56,139 nucleotides of DNA from Candidatus Wildermuthbacteria bacterium RIFOXYD1_FULL_50_12 (GTDB lineage Bacteria > Patescibacteriota > Minisyncoccia > Minisyncoccales > UBA10102). Positions 23,014 through 31,115 of this stretch are shown here, piece after piece; positions within the stretch are counted from its first letter, which is position 1, and each line of letters starts with the position of its first letter. The position numbers were made by a program, and so were the translations under genes. The stretch spans positions 19,444-75,582 of the forward strand of contig MHUO01000006.1 of the NCBI GenBank assembly GCA_001825035.1, in the 5' to 3' direction. Under the pieces are notes generated by a model, which had not been told where the DNA came from, did no database searches, and worked only from the letters and a program-made list of their open reading frames with translations.

Positions 23014-24678
23014 TTAATTTTCGGAAATAATGTGCTCAAGTGCGTATCGCATACTTGCCCCGACTTTCTTGCCCGGATTGAATATGCCTTCGGGATCAAA
23101 CACCTTCTTCGTTTCCTCAAAGAGTTTATACACTTTGGCTCCATACATATCTTTAAGGTACGGGCTGCGAATAAGGCCGTCGTTATGCTCGCCGGTGAAA
23201 GAGCCCTTGTACTTGAAAATCAGCGGGTGCACCTTCTCCATCAATTCGGGGATAATTTCTTTGATTTTGGGCTCGCGCATATCCATCAAAGGGATGATGT
23301 GGAAGTTTCCGTCTCCCACGTGGCCCGCTACGGTGTACGTCATATATTTTGCGTAGGGTTTGAGAATCTCCTGGAGCCGAGGGAAAAACTCAGGCAAATA
23401 TTCTGGCGCAACGGCAAAGTCATCGATAAAAGGCACGGTGCGCCTGTTCTTCGCATGCTCATGGAGGAGCTTAAAGCTCTCGCGCCTCACCGTAAAGTAT
23501 TTCTGCACTTCTTTCTGGCTCCTTGTGATGCGAGTGTCCAACCCAAGGTCCTGTAAAGTTGCCTCGGCCTCGACGGCCTGCTTTCTCGTTTCCTTCTCAT
23601 CGTCTCCGGCAAACTCGGCAAAAAGGACAAGCTTGGGCATTCCCCCCGTAATAAACATCTTGAACTCGGGCAAAAACTGCCACGCGAGAGAAAGTATATT
23701 ACCCTTAAGCAAGCGGATAAATCCCGGTAAAAAGCGTAGGGCGAGTTTGAGCGTTTCGTCGTCGTACGATTCAAAACTTTCCGGCCCACATTCCAGTATC
23801 CGCTCCACGATAGTCGGTAAAGGTTTCAGATCCTTGAGGAATATCACGAGAAGTGTCGAATAAGGATGCGGGCGTACGAGGCGGAACGTAATTTCGGTAA
23901 TAATGCCGAGCGTGCCTTGAGAGCCGACAAGCACTTTCGTGAGATCAAATATTTCCTTCTCTCTATCCCACACATCCCATAAGGCATACCCCGCAGAATT
24001 TTTGGAGACGCGCGGCCTTGCCCTCTGCAAGAGAGCAAAATTCTTATCTATAATCGCGAACATCTTCCGGTATATCTCGCCCTCCAGTCCTTTGAGCGTC
24101 ATTTTCTTTTTGAACTCAGCTTTCTGAAGGGGTTTTAGCGTGTACTCGTTGCCGTCCCGAAGCATTACTTTCAGCTCCTGCACGAATTTTTCCGTTTTTC
24201 CGTACCGCAAACTGTTTTCTCCCCCTCCACTGTTTGCCACCATGCCGCCGAGCGCGCATATCTCGCGGGAGGCGGGATAAGACGGCAAAATCAATCCTTT
24301 CTGAAGGGTCTTTTTCTCAAAATCGCGGTAATACATTCCTGGCTGCGCCACAGCGTACCCCTCCTCGCTGTTCAGTTTTTTGAGTTCTTTGAGTTTATTG
24401 AAATGCTTAGTGAACACCACCACGATTGACTCTGACAGAGGCCCGCCCGACATACAGGTGCCGGCCGAACGAGCAGTCAGGGAAACGTCGCGGCCACGGG
24501 CGCGTTCTCTTGCCGCAAACGCAACGAGCTTTTTTACATCCTGTGCGTCCTTGGGGAATACCACTGCCCGCGGCCGCAATTCAAAAATACTGTAATCCCT
24601 ACTGTAATCCTTGAGCGTTTTGTCGTCGTCCCGAACTTCACCTTTTACCAATTTTTGCAGTTCTTCCCGCAATATCAT
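23014..24678 (-). CDS. FAD-linked oxidase, GlcD/D-lactate dehydrogenase-like
   Basis: A 554-residue flavoprotein. The N-terminal FAD-binding PCMH domain shows RPRAVVFPKDAQDVKKLVAF, then TARSAGTCMSGGPLSESIVV and GSQGTLGIITEITFRLV. The FAD-oxidase C-terminal domain shows HVGDGNFHIIPLMDM and TGEHNDGLIRSPYL, the substrate/metal His region. Such enzymes oxidise glycolate, D-lactate or other 2-hydroxy acids to a membrane or protein acceptor. A link with the 2-hydroxyacid dehydrogenase at 3366-4337 is possible but unproven. The -10 box ends 6 nt before the ATG, indicating a leaderless mRNA. Confidence 0.88.
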   Translation of the reverse strand: MILREELQKLVKGEVRDDDKTLKDYSRDYSIFELRPRAVVFPKDAQDVKKLVAFAARERARGRDVSLTARSAGTCMSGGPLSESIVVVFTKHFNKLKELKKLNSEEGYAVAQPGMYYRDFEKKTLQKGLILPSYPASREICALGGMVANSGGGENSLRYGKTEKFVQELKVMLRDGNEYTLKPLQKAEFKKKMTLKGLEGEIYRKMFAIIDKNFALLQRARPRVSKNSAGYALWDVWDREKEIFDLTKVLVGSQGTLGIITEITFRLVRPHPYSTLLVIFLKDLKPLPTIVERILECGPESFESYDDETLKLALRFLPGFIRLLKGNILSLAWQFLPEFKMFITGGMPKLVLFAEFAGDDEKETRKQAVEAEATLQDLGLDTRITRSQKEVQKYFTVRRESFKLLHEHAKNRRTVPFIDDFAVAPEYLPEFFPRLQEILKPYAKYMTYTVAGHVGDGNFHIIPLMDMREPKIKEIIPELMEKVHPLIFKYKGSFTGEHNDGLIRSPYLKDMYGAKVYKLFEETKKVFDPEGIFNPGKKVGASMRYALEHIISEN

Positions 24679-24684
24679 TGCTTC

Positions 24685-24712
24685 ATTGTACTTTATTGGT
24701 CAAACAATTCAA
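24685..24712 (-). promoter_or_regulatory. Promoter of the FAD-linked oxidase
   Basis: TTGAAT (24707-24712), 16 nt and TACAAT (24685-24690) on the minus strand; the -10 ends 6 nt before the ATG at 24678. The -35 overlaps the last codons of prmC. Confidence 0.65.
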
Positions 24713-25518
24713 TTCTGCACTACGAAATACCGCCATCTGGCGTACTGGTCTTTTTCAAAACGCCATTTTCTATATCTATATTGCTTCAGTAGTTTTTCTA
24801 CCGCGGTTTTTTGCGGAGAGTCAAACTCCATCCAGAGTTCTCCTCCTTCCTTAAGATAGTTTTTTGCTTGCTGGAGAAACGGGCGAATATAGAGTAAGCC
24901 GTCTTTTCCGCCGAACACAGCGCTTGCGGGTTCGTGTTCCAATACCGACTTTTGCACGCACGCCCTTCTCTCCTCTGCCACATACGGCGGGTTCGCAAGA
25001 ATGTAGTCGTATTTATCTCGCACCTTTGAAAAAATATTGGACTGAATCACCCGGTATCGCTGATTAGAAATTTCATTCAATTTCGCATTTATTTGAATTT
25101 GTTTGAGAAACTTTTTTTCTTTTTCCGCAAAATCAACCGTCGCCCACGGCATATGTTTTAAAACTGCAATTCCGACGCAACCAGAACCAGCAAATAGATC
25201 AAGGCATCTCGTGTGAGTGCCGCGACTTTTCCGCAGACGCGAGGGTCCACTCCGGAGGAGGGGTAAAGCGCCAGGAAAAGTCGCGGCACGAGCATCTTGA
25301 AGAAATTTTTCGGTCCAGTACTCGGTTTCGGGACGCGGAATCAAGGGCTTTTGCGACAAATCAATTTTGCAACCCAAAAATTCCACCCACCCAATCACGT
25401 AGTCAATATGCTCACCCTTCTCAAGGCGAGCTATATCTTTCTCCGCCGCTTCCGTCCTCTTCCCTCCATGTTTCTCCTCCAAAAGCCACCGAATTTCGTT
25501 TTGTAAATTCCTTCTCAT
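24709..25518 (-). CDS. prmC: Release-factor glutamine methyltransferase with repeat insertion
   Basis: SAM-dependent PrmC/HemK enzyme that methylates the GGQ glutamine of release factors. N-terminal: EKGEHIDYVIGWVEFLGCKI and IPRPETEYW. Catalytic domain: LDLFAGSGCVGIAVLK (SAM site) and the substrate motif NPPYVAEE. Between IPRPETEYWTEKFLQ and the SAM motif lie about 30 extra residues (AATFPGALPLLRSGPSRLRK and neighbours) encoded by a 73-base element with 16-bp inverted ends (25217-25289). The frame stays open, and all catalytic motifs follow, so the gene is probably functional. The ATG at 25516-25518 has GGAGTGGG upstream. Confidence 0.9.
   Translation of the reverse strand: MRRNLQNEIRWLLEEKHGGKRTEAAEKDIARLEKGEHIDYVIGWVEFLGCKIDLSQKPLIPRPETEYWTEKFLQDARAATFPGALPLLRSGPSRLRKSRGTHTRCLDLFAGSGCVGIAVLKHMPWATVDFAEKEKKFLKQIQINAKLNEISNQRYRVIQSNIFSKVRDKYDYILANPPYVAEERRACVQKSVLEHEPASAVFGGKDGLLYIRPFLQQAKNYLKEGGELWMEFDSPQKTAVEKLLKQYRYRKWRFEKDQYARWRYFVVQN
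25217..25289. repeat. 73-base inverted-repeat element inside prmC
   Basis: Perfect 16-bp arms, GTGCCGCGACTTTTCC (25217-25232) and its complement (25274-25289), enclose 41 bases that contain CTCCGGAG. It is read through in frame in prmC, just before the SAM-binding motif. Sequence and size differ from the PAQAG and CCTTCGAC elements, so it is a separate family. Confidence 0.8.
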
Positions 25519-25596
25519 CGTCCCACTCCAACTTTGAATCAGAGAAACTCGGCCATTTCCCCATTATATCCAACTTCTTTCTAGGCGCCAATTCAC

Positions 25597-26841
25597 CTAC
25601 TCATATCGCAGAGCTTCAATAGGGCTTTTCTTTGAAGCTTGGCGCGCTGGGTAGATACCAAACACAAATCCCACAGCAGTTGACACTCCCACGCCAAGCA
25701 CCACCGCGGAAATCGGGAACACAAATGTCCAGTCGGACGAAAAGGTAGCTTGCACAATAAGAGAGGCTCCGAAGGCAAGCACTCCCCCGATGGTAATGCC
25801 GATAACGCCACCGATGCCGGTGAGAATTATAGCTTCTAAAAGAAATTGCAACAAAATATCTTTTTGCGTGGCGCCCAACGCTTTACGCAATCCAATTTCT
25901 CTGGTGCGTTCCGTTACGGAAACCAGCATAATATTCATAACCCCTATCCCTCCCACTACTAACGCAATAGCAACAACCGAAGACAGAAACAACGTAAGCG
26001 CCCCGATGATAACTTGCACTTGCTCCACCAGTGCCTGCTGGGTAACCACAAAAAAGTCGTCGTCTTTTGGATCTGCGATATTGTGCGTCTCGCGTAGCGT
26101 CGCTTCAATATCGTTCACCGTGCGCGGAACTACTCCTGGACTTTCCGCCTTTACAATAATCTCGTGGTAATAGTCAATTCCCAACAGGTACAATTGTGCT
26201 GTGGTATAAGGAACAATAACGAGCTCGTCAAAATTAAAAAACCCGACTTGCCCCTTTTTGGGGAATACTCCAACCACACGAAACTTTCTATTCTTGATAG
26301 CGATGTTCTGGCCGAGCGCGTCTGAAAGCCCGAACAATTCCTCTTTTACCTTCGCCCCTATCACAGCCACATTCGCATTCTGCCGGATATCCGCATCATC
26401 AAACGTAACTCCATCCTGCACATACACCTGAAACGCCTCGCTGAAAAAATCCACCGATCCCCCGATAATGCTGGGCTGATATGTTTCTCCCTCATAAGAA
26501 ACGCTCCCAGGCACAACCAAGGTTGGCATCACTTCCACGATATGGGGTGCGTTTTCTTTTCGGCTTAACGCTTCCACATCGCGATTTTTCAGAGAATTGG
26601 CGAACAACGTGCTCCCAAAATCGCTGGGGCCGGAAGGTTCTTTTCCCGGTCGAATAACAATGGTTTCGGCACCTAACCCGCCTATTTGGTTCAAAATAAG
26701 AGATTCTGCGCCACTCCCCAGCGCCATCATTAAGATGATGGCAGAAATCCCAATAACAATTCCTAACACGGTGAGTGCTGAACGCGATTTCGTCGCCTGC
26801 AATCCCTTAAGGGCGGTTGTAATGCTGTCTTGAAGTGTCAT
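25597..26841 (-). CDS. MacB-like ABC transporter permease
   Basis: A 414-residue permease with the MacB/LolC layout: N-terminal membrane helix (ALTVLGIVIGISAIILMMAL), a periplasmic MacB core domain (about 55-280), then three helices, with the FtsX signature TERTREIGLRKALGATQKDI between the second and third. It uses mechanotransmission to work with a cell-surface or periplasmic partner. The ATPase gene lies 26 nt upstream and the HlyD-like adaptor before that, so this is a complete three-part export set. Substrate unknown (peptides, lipoproteins or antibiotics are typical). Confidence 0.92.
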   Translation of the reverse strand: MTLQDSITTALKGLQATKSRSALTVLGIVIGISAIILMMALGSGAESLILNQIGGLGAETIVIRPGKEPSGPSDFGSTLFANSLKNRDVEALSRKENAPHIVEVMPTLVVPGSVSYEGETYQPSIIGGSVDFFSEAFQVYVQDGVTFDDADIRQNANVAVIGAKVKEELFGLSDALGQNIAIKNRKFRVVGVFPKKGQVGFFNFDELVIVPYTTAQLYLLGIDYYHEIIVKAESPGVVPRTVNDIEATLRETHNIADPKDDDFFVVTQQALVEQVQVIIGALTLFLSSVVAIALVVGGIGVMNIMLVSVTERTREIGLRKALGATQKDILLQFLLEAIILTGIGGVIGITIGGVLAFGASLIVQATFSSDWTFVFPISAVVLGVGVSTAVGFVFGIYPARQASKKSPIEALRYE

Positions 26842-26867
26842 AGTTCAACATTGTTCACCATGTGGTA

Positions 26868-27578
26868 CTATTTTACGAAGGAATCATGCGCTCGCCTTCT
26901 CTGATTCACGCCGTTGTCGCCCTCAACTTTCCCATCGAGAATATGCACAATGCGCTTTGCGGTTTCTGCCGTGTAGGTTTCGTGCGTAATAAGCAAAATG
27001 GTATGACCGTGTTTTTCGTTTAAATCTTCCAAAATTTCCATAATGATTTTCCCCGACGCGGAGTCGAGGTTTCCTGTTGGTTCGTCTGCGAAAATAACCT
27101 CGGGCTTGTTCACCAGAGCCCGGGCAATGGCAACACGTTGCTTCTCGCCTCCCGACAGTTCGGAAGAAAGGTGGCCAAGCCGGTGGGATAACCCTACGGC
27201 TTCAATTGCCTCTTTTGCCATTTGTTCGCGTAGGGATGGTCTCGTGCTCGAATACAGCAAAGGGAGCATAACATTTTCCAGCACGGTCGCGCGCGGCAGT
27301 AAATTAAAGGCCTGAAAAACAAAGCCCATCTTTTGGTTTCTGATATGGGCTAATTCTTCGTCTGAATAATCGTCGATGGTTTTCCCTTCGAATCGGTAGG
27401 TTCCTTTGGTGTGCCGGTCGAGGAATCCCAATATATGAAGGACGGTGGATTTCCCCGAACCCGACGGCCCCATAATGGCTACGAAATCTCCTTTTTCAAT
27501 ACGAAATGATATACCACGAAGCGCCTGCGTGCCGTCGTCGTACGTTTTTTCCACGTTTTCCAGTTCAATAAGCGCCAT
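26868..27578 (-). CDS. MacB/LolD-type ABC ATPase
   Basis: A 236-residue nucleotide-binding subunit. Walker A is GPSGSGKST, the signature is [15 protein letters not shown], Walker B is [12 protein letters not shown] with its catalytic Glu, and the switch His is in LLITHE. It couples ATP hydrolysis to the permease at 25597-26841. It starts 3 nt after the adaptor stop. Confidence 0.95.
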   Translation of the reverse strand: MALIELENVEKTYDDGTQALRGISFRIEKGDFVAIMGPSGSGKSTVLHILGFLDRHTKGTYRFEGKTIDDYSDEELAHIRNQKMGFVFQAFNLLPRATVLENVMLPLLYSSTRPSLREQMAKEAIEAVGLSHRLGHLSSELSGGEKQRVAIARALVNKPEVIFADEPTGNLDSASGKIIMEILEDLNEKHGHTILLITHETYTAETAKRIVHILDGKVEGDNGVNQRRRAHDSFVK

Positions 27579-27581
27579 ATA

Positions 27582-29126
27582 CTAACTGCCTTCCTGCAAG
27601 AAAACGATAACTTTATCGCCCTCTTCTATTCCGCTAAGAATTTCGATGTTCCCGTCCGAACCCTGCAAACCAGTTTCCACTTCAACGCGCTCTATGGCCT
27701 CTCCGCGTAAAACTCTCACGTATTTTTTTCCGTCTTCTCGTATAAGCGCTCGCTGCGGTAAGGCAATCACATTATCTTTTTTGGCGCTCTGAATATTGAT
27801 GTTTGCGGTCATGCCAGAGTGAATACGTGGATCTGCTTTCGTGAATTGCAGGGTTATTTTATAGGTAGGAACACCTTCAATAACAATTTCCGCAGGATCA
27901 ACCTTTGTAACCGTGGTTTGGAATACTTCGTCGTGCCCGTAGGCGTCGAGAGTCAACAGAGCCGAATTCCCTCTTTGCAATTTCGCAATGTCGGCCTCAG
28001 GCACGTTTGCCTCAACCTCATATTCAGCTTCCGAGATTATCGTAAGAACAGAACTGTTTGCCAACACGGTTTCCCCTACCCTGATATCACGTTTTGCCAA
28101 CACAGCGTCCATGGGGGCCACAATAGAATACCTGGCAAGATTATCTTGCGCCTCTTGCAAGTCAATTTCTCGCTGTCGCACCGTCAATTCTTGGGAAGCA
28201 ATGGAGAGCGGATAATTCTCCTGTGAATCTTGCTGGCTGTTTATTGCAGTGGTAACGGCAAGTAAATCAGTAACGTAACCACTGATGGTGGCGCTGTGAG
28301 TGGTGAGGCTGGCGATATGTTCATCAATAGCTGCTTGTTTGCTGTGGACGGTGCTGTCTACAAGAATCTCATTCTGAAAAGAACGGATCACATCTCTCCC
28401 CACTTTCACCATATCTGCGGTGTGGACGGCGAGAGCATAGCCAGACTGGATTGCTTTCTGGCGTGCCTCTCCTGTTCCCCGTTGAGCTGCCTGATACTCG
28501 GAGAACCCTTGTTGATACAGCGTTTCTGCCGTTTCGTACATACGTTCGAGGCGCGACGCAACGGCAGATTTATCGGTATAGTCAGCATAGTATCGGATGT
28601 TGTTCTCACTCTCACCCGCAAGGCTAGTACCAAAATAAATACTGTCCAGATCATCCAGTAGAGTTTGATATTCATCGTAGAAATTCGCCAAAATAGCGAG
28701 GCCGTCTTCAAGGCTTTCGTTGAGCGTATCTCCACGCAGAAACTGCGCGTACTCGAGCTGTGTTTTTTCTAAATTCACCCTCGCAATTTCCAGCTGCACC
28801 TCCGCGTTACGAACTTCTGTTTGTGCGTCTTTCGTGTCCAACTGCGCCAGAAGCTCCCCGGCCCTTACCCGCTCACCAACATCTGTCAGAATTCTGCTGA
28901 CCGTTCCAGTCCTCTCAAACGCGAGTTCCACGCGCTCAGCGGGCTTCACGCTTCCCGTAACTATCACCTCCTGCGCAAGGTTTTTACGTTCAGCCACGGT
29001 AAAATCATAATCGGGCGCGCTCCCGCCTCGCTGCAATATAAAAAATCCAGCAGCTAATCCGACCAAAACCAGCAACAAAACAACGCCCTTTCGCTTTTTA
29101 ATTTTCTGCCATGTTTTTCGAAACAT
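27582..29126 (-). CDS. HlyD/MacA-like membrane fusion protein
   Basis: About 514 residues from the ATG at 29124-29126 (MFRKTWQKIKKRKGVVLLLV), with an N-terminal anchor. A biotinyl-lipoyl-like half (VSRILTDVGERVRAGELLAQLD) is followed by an unusually long coiled-coil hairpin of about 250 residues, the second lipoyl half (YSIVAPMDAVLAKRDIRVGETV) and beta-barrel domains (ALLTLDAYGHDEVFQTTVTKV). In a cell without an outer membrane it would link the permease to extracellular steps. A GGATATAAT box at 29193-29198 could be its promoter; a frame to 29165 lacks conserved residues. Confidence 0.9.
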   Translation of the reverse strand: MFRKTWQKIKKRKGVVLLLVLVGLAAGFFILQRGGSAPDYDFTVAERKNLAQEVIVTGSVKPAERVELAFERTGTVSRILTDVGERVRAGELLAQLDTKDAQTEVRNAEVQLEIARVNLEKTQLEYAQFLRGDTLNESLEDGLAILANFYDEYQTLLDDLDSIYFGTSLAGESENNIRYYADYTDKSAVASRLERMYETAETLYQQGFSEYQAAQRGTGEARQKAIQSGYALAVHTADMVKVGRDVIRSFQNEILVDSTVHSKQAAIDEHIASLTTHSATISGYVTDLLAVTTAINSQQDSQENYPLSIASQELTVRQREIDLQEAQDNLARYSIVAPMDAVLAKRDIRVGETVLANSSVLTIISEAEYEVEANVPEADIAKLQRGNSALLTLDAYGHDEVFQTTVTKVDPAEIVIEGVPTYKITLQFTKADPRIHSGMTANINIQSAKKDNVIALPQRALIREDGKKYVRVLRGEAIERVEVETGLQGSDGNIEILSGIEEGDKVIVFLQEGS

Positions 29127-29257
29127 ACGCGGTTTAATTCTACCACAAACTCCCATTTTTTCCATGGCGTCTATTCTAGCTACTCGTTCTTCATTATATC
29201 CGAATTCCGAATATCAAAATGTCAGCTTCAAAGCAATCCTTTCGGGCCATTTTCCCG

Positions 29258-31027
29258 TTAATGAAGCTCGTACTCGCTGAGAAGTTTTCTGTTCCCTTCA
29301 ATCTGATATCGCAGCAATTCGGCATACAAACCTGGCCGGCGCGCCAATTCTTTCGGGTTTCCTTGGTCGACAATCTTTCCGTCGTCCAACACCACGATAC
29401 GATCAACATTCTGAATAGTTGAAAAACGGTGGGCGATGATAATAACCAACCGATCCTCAAAAAGCTTCTCTAAGGCATCCTGAACTAAACGCTCGGATTT
29501 GGAATCCAAACTGCTCGTCGCTTCGTCTAAAATCAAAATTGGCTTATCGTGCAAAATTGCCCGCGCGATCTGAATACGCTGTTTTTGCCCGCCCGACAGT
29601 TTTACTCCGCGCTCGCCTACTCGTGCATCCAATCCGCCCTTAAACATTGACACAAACTCGTACGCATTCGCCTGTTTGAGCGCCTCAATAATATGTTCTT
29701 CGGGAGCATCTTTCGCCCCATAGGCAACGTTCTCTCGAATCGTTGAGGAAAACAGTTCCGTATCTTGGAACACCAACGCCATATGCGCTCGTACCCAAGA
29801 GTGATCGGCCTCTGTATAGCTTTTGTCCGACAGTAGCAATTGCCCGCTCGTCGGCTCATAGAGCTTAAGAATAAGGTTCACCAGAGTTGTTTTGCCGGCT
29901 CCCGAGTGCCCTACCAAAGCAACAACCTCTTGTTTGTCTAAGATAAGGTTCACGTCTGTCAGTACAGACGGGCCGTCCTCATAGGCGAACGTAATGTGAT
30001 CAAGCTGGATTTTCGGTTCTCTTAGTAATGGCAGGCCCTCCTGCGTTTGAAAAACCTCAGAGCCCGAAAGCTCCAGCACCTCAAAGAATGCTTTGGAATC
30101 TGCCTCAGCACGCTGTATCTGCTCCAAAATATAGCTCATCCCAAAGAGCGGCCACCGCAGCTGATTCAACAGCTGAATAACCAACACCATCTCTCCCAGT
30201 GACAACTCTCCCAAAAACGTTTTCCGAAAAACAATGAAGAGAATCGTCACGACGGCAATCTCCAACCCAAACTCTCGGATAAAATTAAGAATGTGGTATT
30301 GGGTTGATTGCCGGTCGTACAGCGTATTAATAGTTTTATATTCATCAGAAACATAACCCCACTCTCGCTTTTGCGTATTATAGGTTTTTACCAGTTTGAT
30401 ATTGCTGATCACTTCCTGAGTGCGACCGCGGCTGGCATCTTCATGAACATTTTTCTCTGCTTGAATCTTGCCCCACTTGTGTGAGGAATAACTTGAGATG
30501 CCAATGTACACGGGGAACACTGCCAGAGCCAGCAAGGCAATCCCCCAGTCAAAATACGCGAGCACCGCAATTGCAAACACCGCCTGCAACAGGGAAGGCA
30601 TAATAAAGTTTGTCGCTCCCCCGACAAACTCACGAATGGAGATAATGCCCCGATTGAGCTGGTTTACGATTTTCCCTGAAATTTCAGAATCAAAGTACCG
30701 TTGAGGTAGCGTAAAAATTTTCCGGTAGTAAATCTCAGTCAGGTATCGGCCAAGACGTGAAGCGATATGATCCCCCAAACGCTGGCTGACGGTATTGATG
30801 GCTACCAAACCAATGTTAATCGCGAGAATCAACGCAAACAAAAACAGTAGCCGCTCGTAATTTCCCGTGCCCCCACTTATCTGCTGGGCCAACTCATCAA
30901 CCACAAACTTCAGCGTTACGGGCGTGGCTTGCTGCAGAATCGCCTGAATCGTAATCAATACACAAGCTATCGCAATCCACTTGTGCTGCGGCTTTGAAAG
31001 CTTAATTATCTTGAAAATACTACTCAT
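29258..31027 (-). CDS. MsbA-like ABC exporter (fused permease-ATPase)
   Basis: A 589-residue half-transporter. Six membrane helices occupy about 15-310 (ABC type-1 exporter fold). The ATPase domain has Walker A GHSGAGKTT, signature KLSGGQKQRIQIARAIL, Walker B PILILDEATSSLD and the H-loop IIIAHRFSTIQ. Members export lipids, peptides or drugs as homo- or heterodimers; no partner gene is adjacent. A 17-bp palindrome lies 5-21 nt before the ATG and could be an operator. Confidence 0.93.
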   Translation of the reverse strand: MSSIFKIIKLSKPQHKWIAIACVLITIQAILQQATPVTLKFVVDELAQQISGGTGNYERLLFLFALILAINIGLVAINTVSQRLGDHIASRLGRYLTEIYYRKIFTLPQRYFDSEISGKIVNQLNRGIISIREFVGGATNFIMPSLLQAVFAIAVLAYFDWGIALLALAVFPVYIGISSYSSHKWGKIQAEKNVHEDASRGRTQEVISNIKLVKTYNTQKREWGYVSDEYKTINTLYDRQSTQYHILNFIREFGLEIAVVTILFIVFRKTFLGELSLGEMVLVIQLLNQLRWPLFGMSYILEQIQRAEADSKAFFEVLELSGSEVFQTQEGLPLLREPKIQLDHITFAYEDGPSVLTDVNLILDKQEVVALVGHSGAGKTTLVNLILKLYEPTSGQLLLSDKSYTEADHSWVRAHMALVFQDTELFSSTIRENVAYGAKDAPEEHIIEALKQANAYEFVSMFKGGLDARVGERGVKLSGGQKQRIQIARAILHDKPILILDEATSSLDSKSERLVQDALEKLFEDRLVIIIAHRFSTIQNVDRIVVLDDGKIVDQGNPKELARRPGLYAELLRYQIEGNRKLLSEYELH

Positions 31028-31032
31028 AAATA

Positions 31033-31049
31033 TTGGTAGATTCTACCAA
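31033..31049. promoter_or_regulatory. 17-bp palindrome upstream of ABC exporter
   Basis: TTGGTAGATTCTACCAA has perfect 8-bp arms about one central base. It sits immediately upstream of the exporter start codon and downstream of the copper operon terminator. Position and symmetry suggest a repressor site; no regulator gene adjoins it. Confidence 0.5.
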
Positions 31050-31054
31050 CTTTC

Positions 31055-31081
31055 AACTCGAAAAACCACTCGTGGTGAGTT
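31055..31081 (-). terminator. Terminator after the copper operon
   Basis: Minus strand: ACCAC, GA, GTGGT, then TTTTTC, with extra outer pairing AACTC/GAGTT. It follows the CopB-type ATPase stop by about 35 nt. Confidence 0.6.
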
Positions 31082-31115
31082 TATTTAAACTATGTGTGGT
31101 GAATTCAGAAGACGA

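Noticed and set aside
25539-25556. Five-codon frame MAEFL placed 6 nt after a TATAAT upstream of prmC
   Set aside because: The spacing mimics the leaderless pattern, but a five-codon uORF cannot be told from chance; prmC has its own Shine-Dalgarno.
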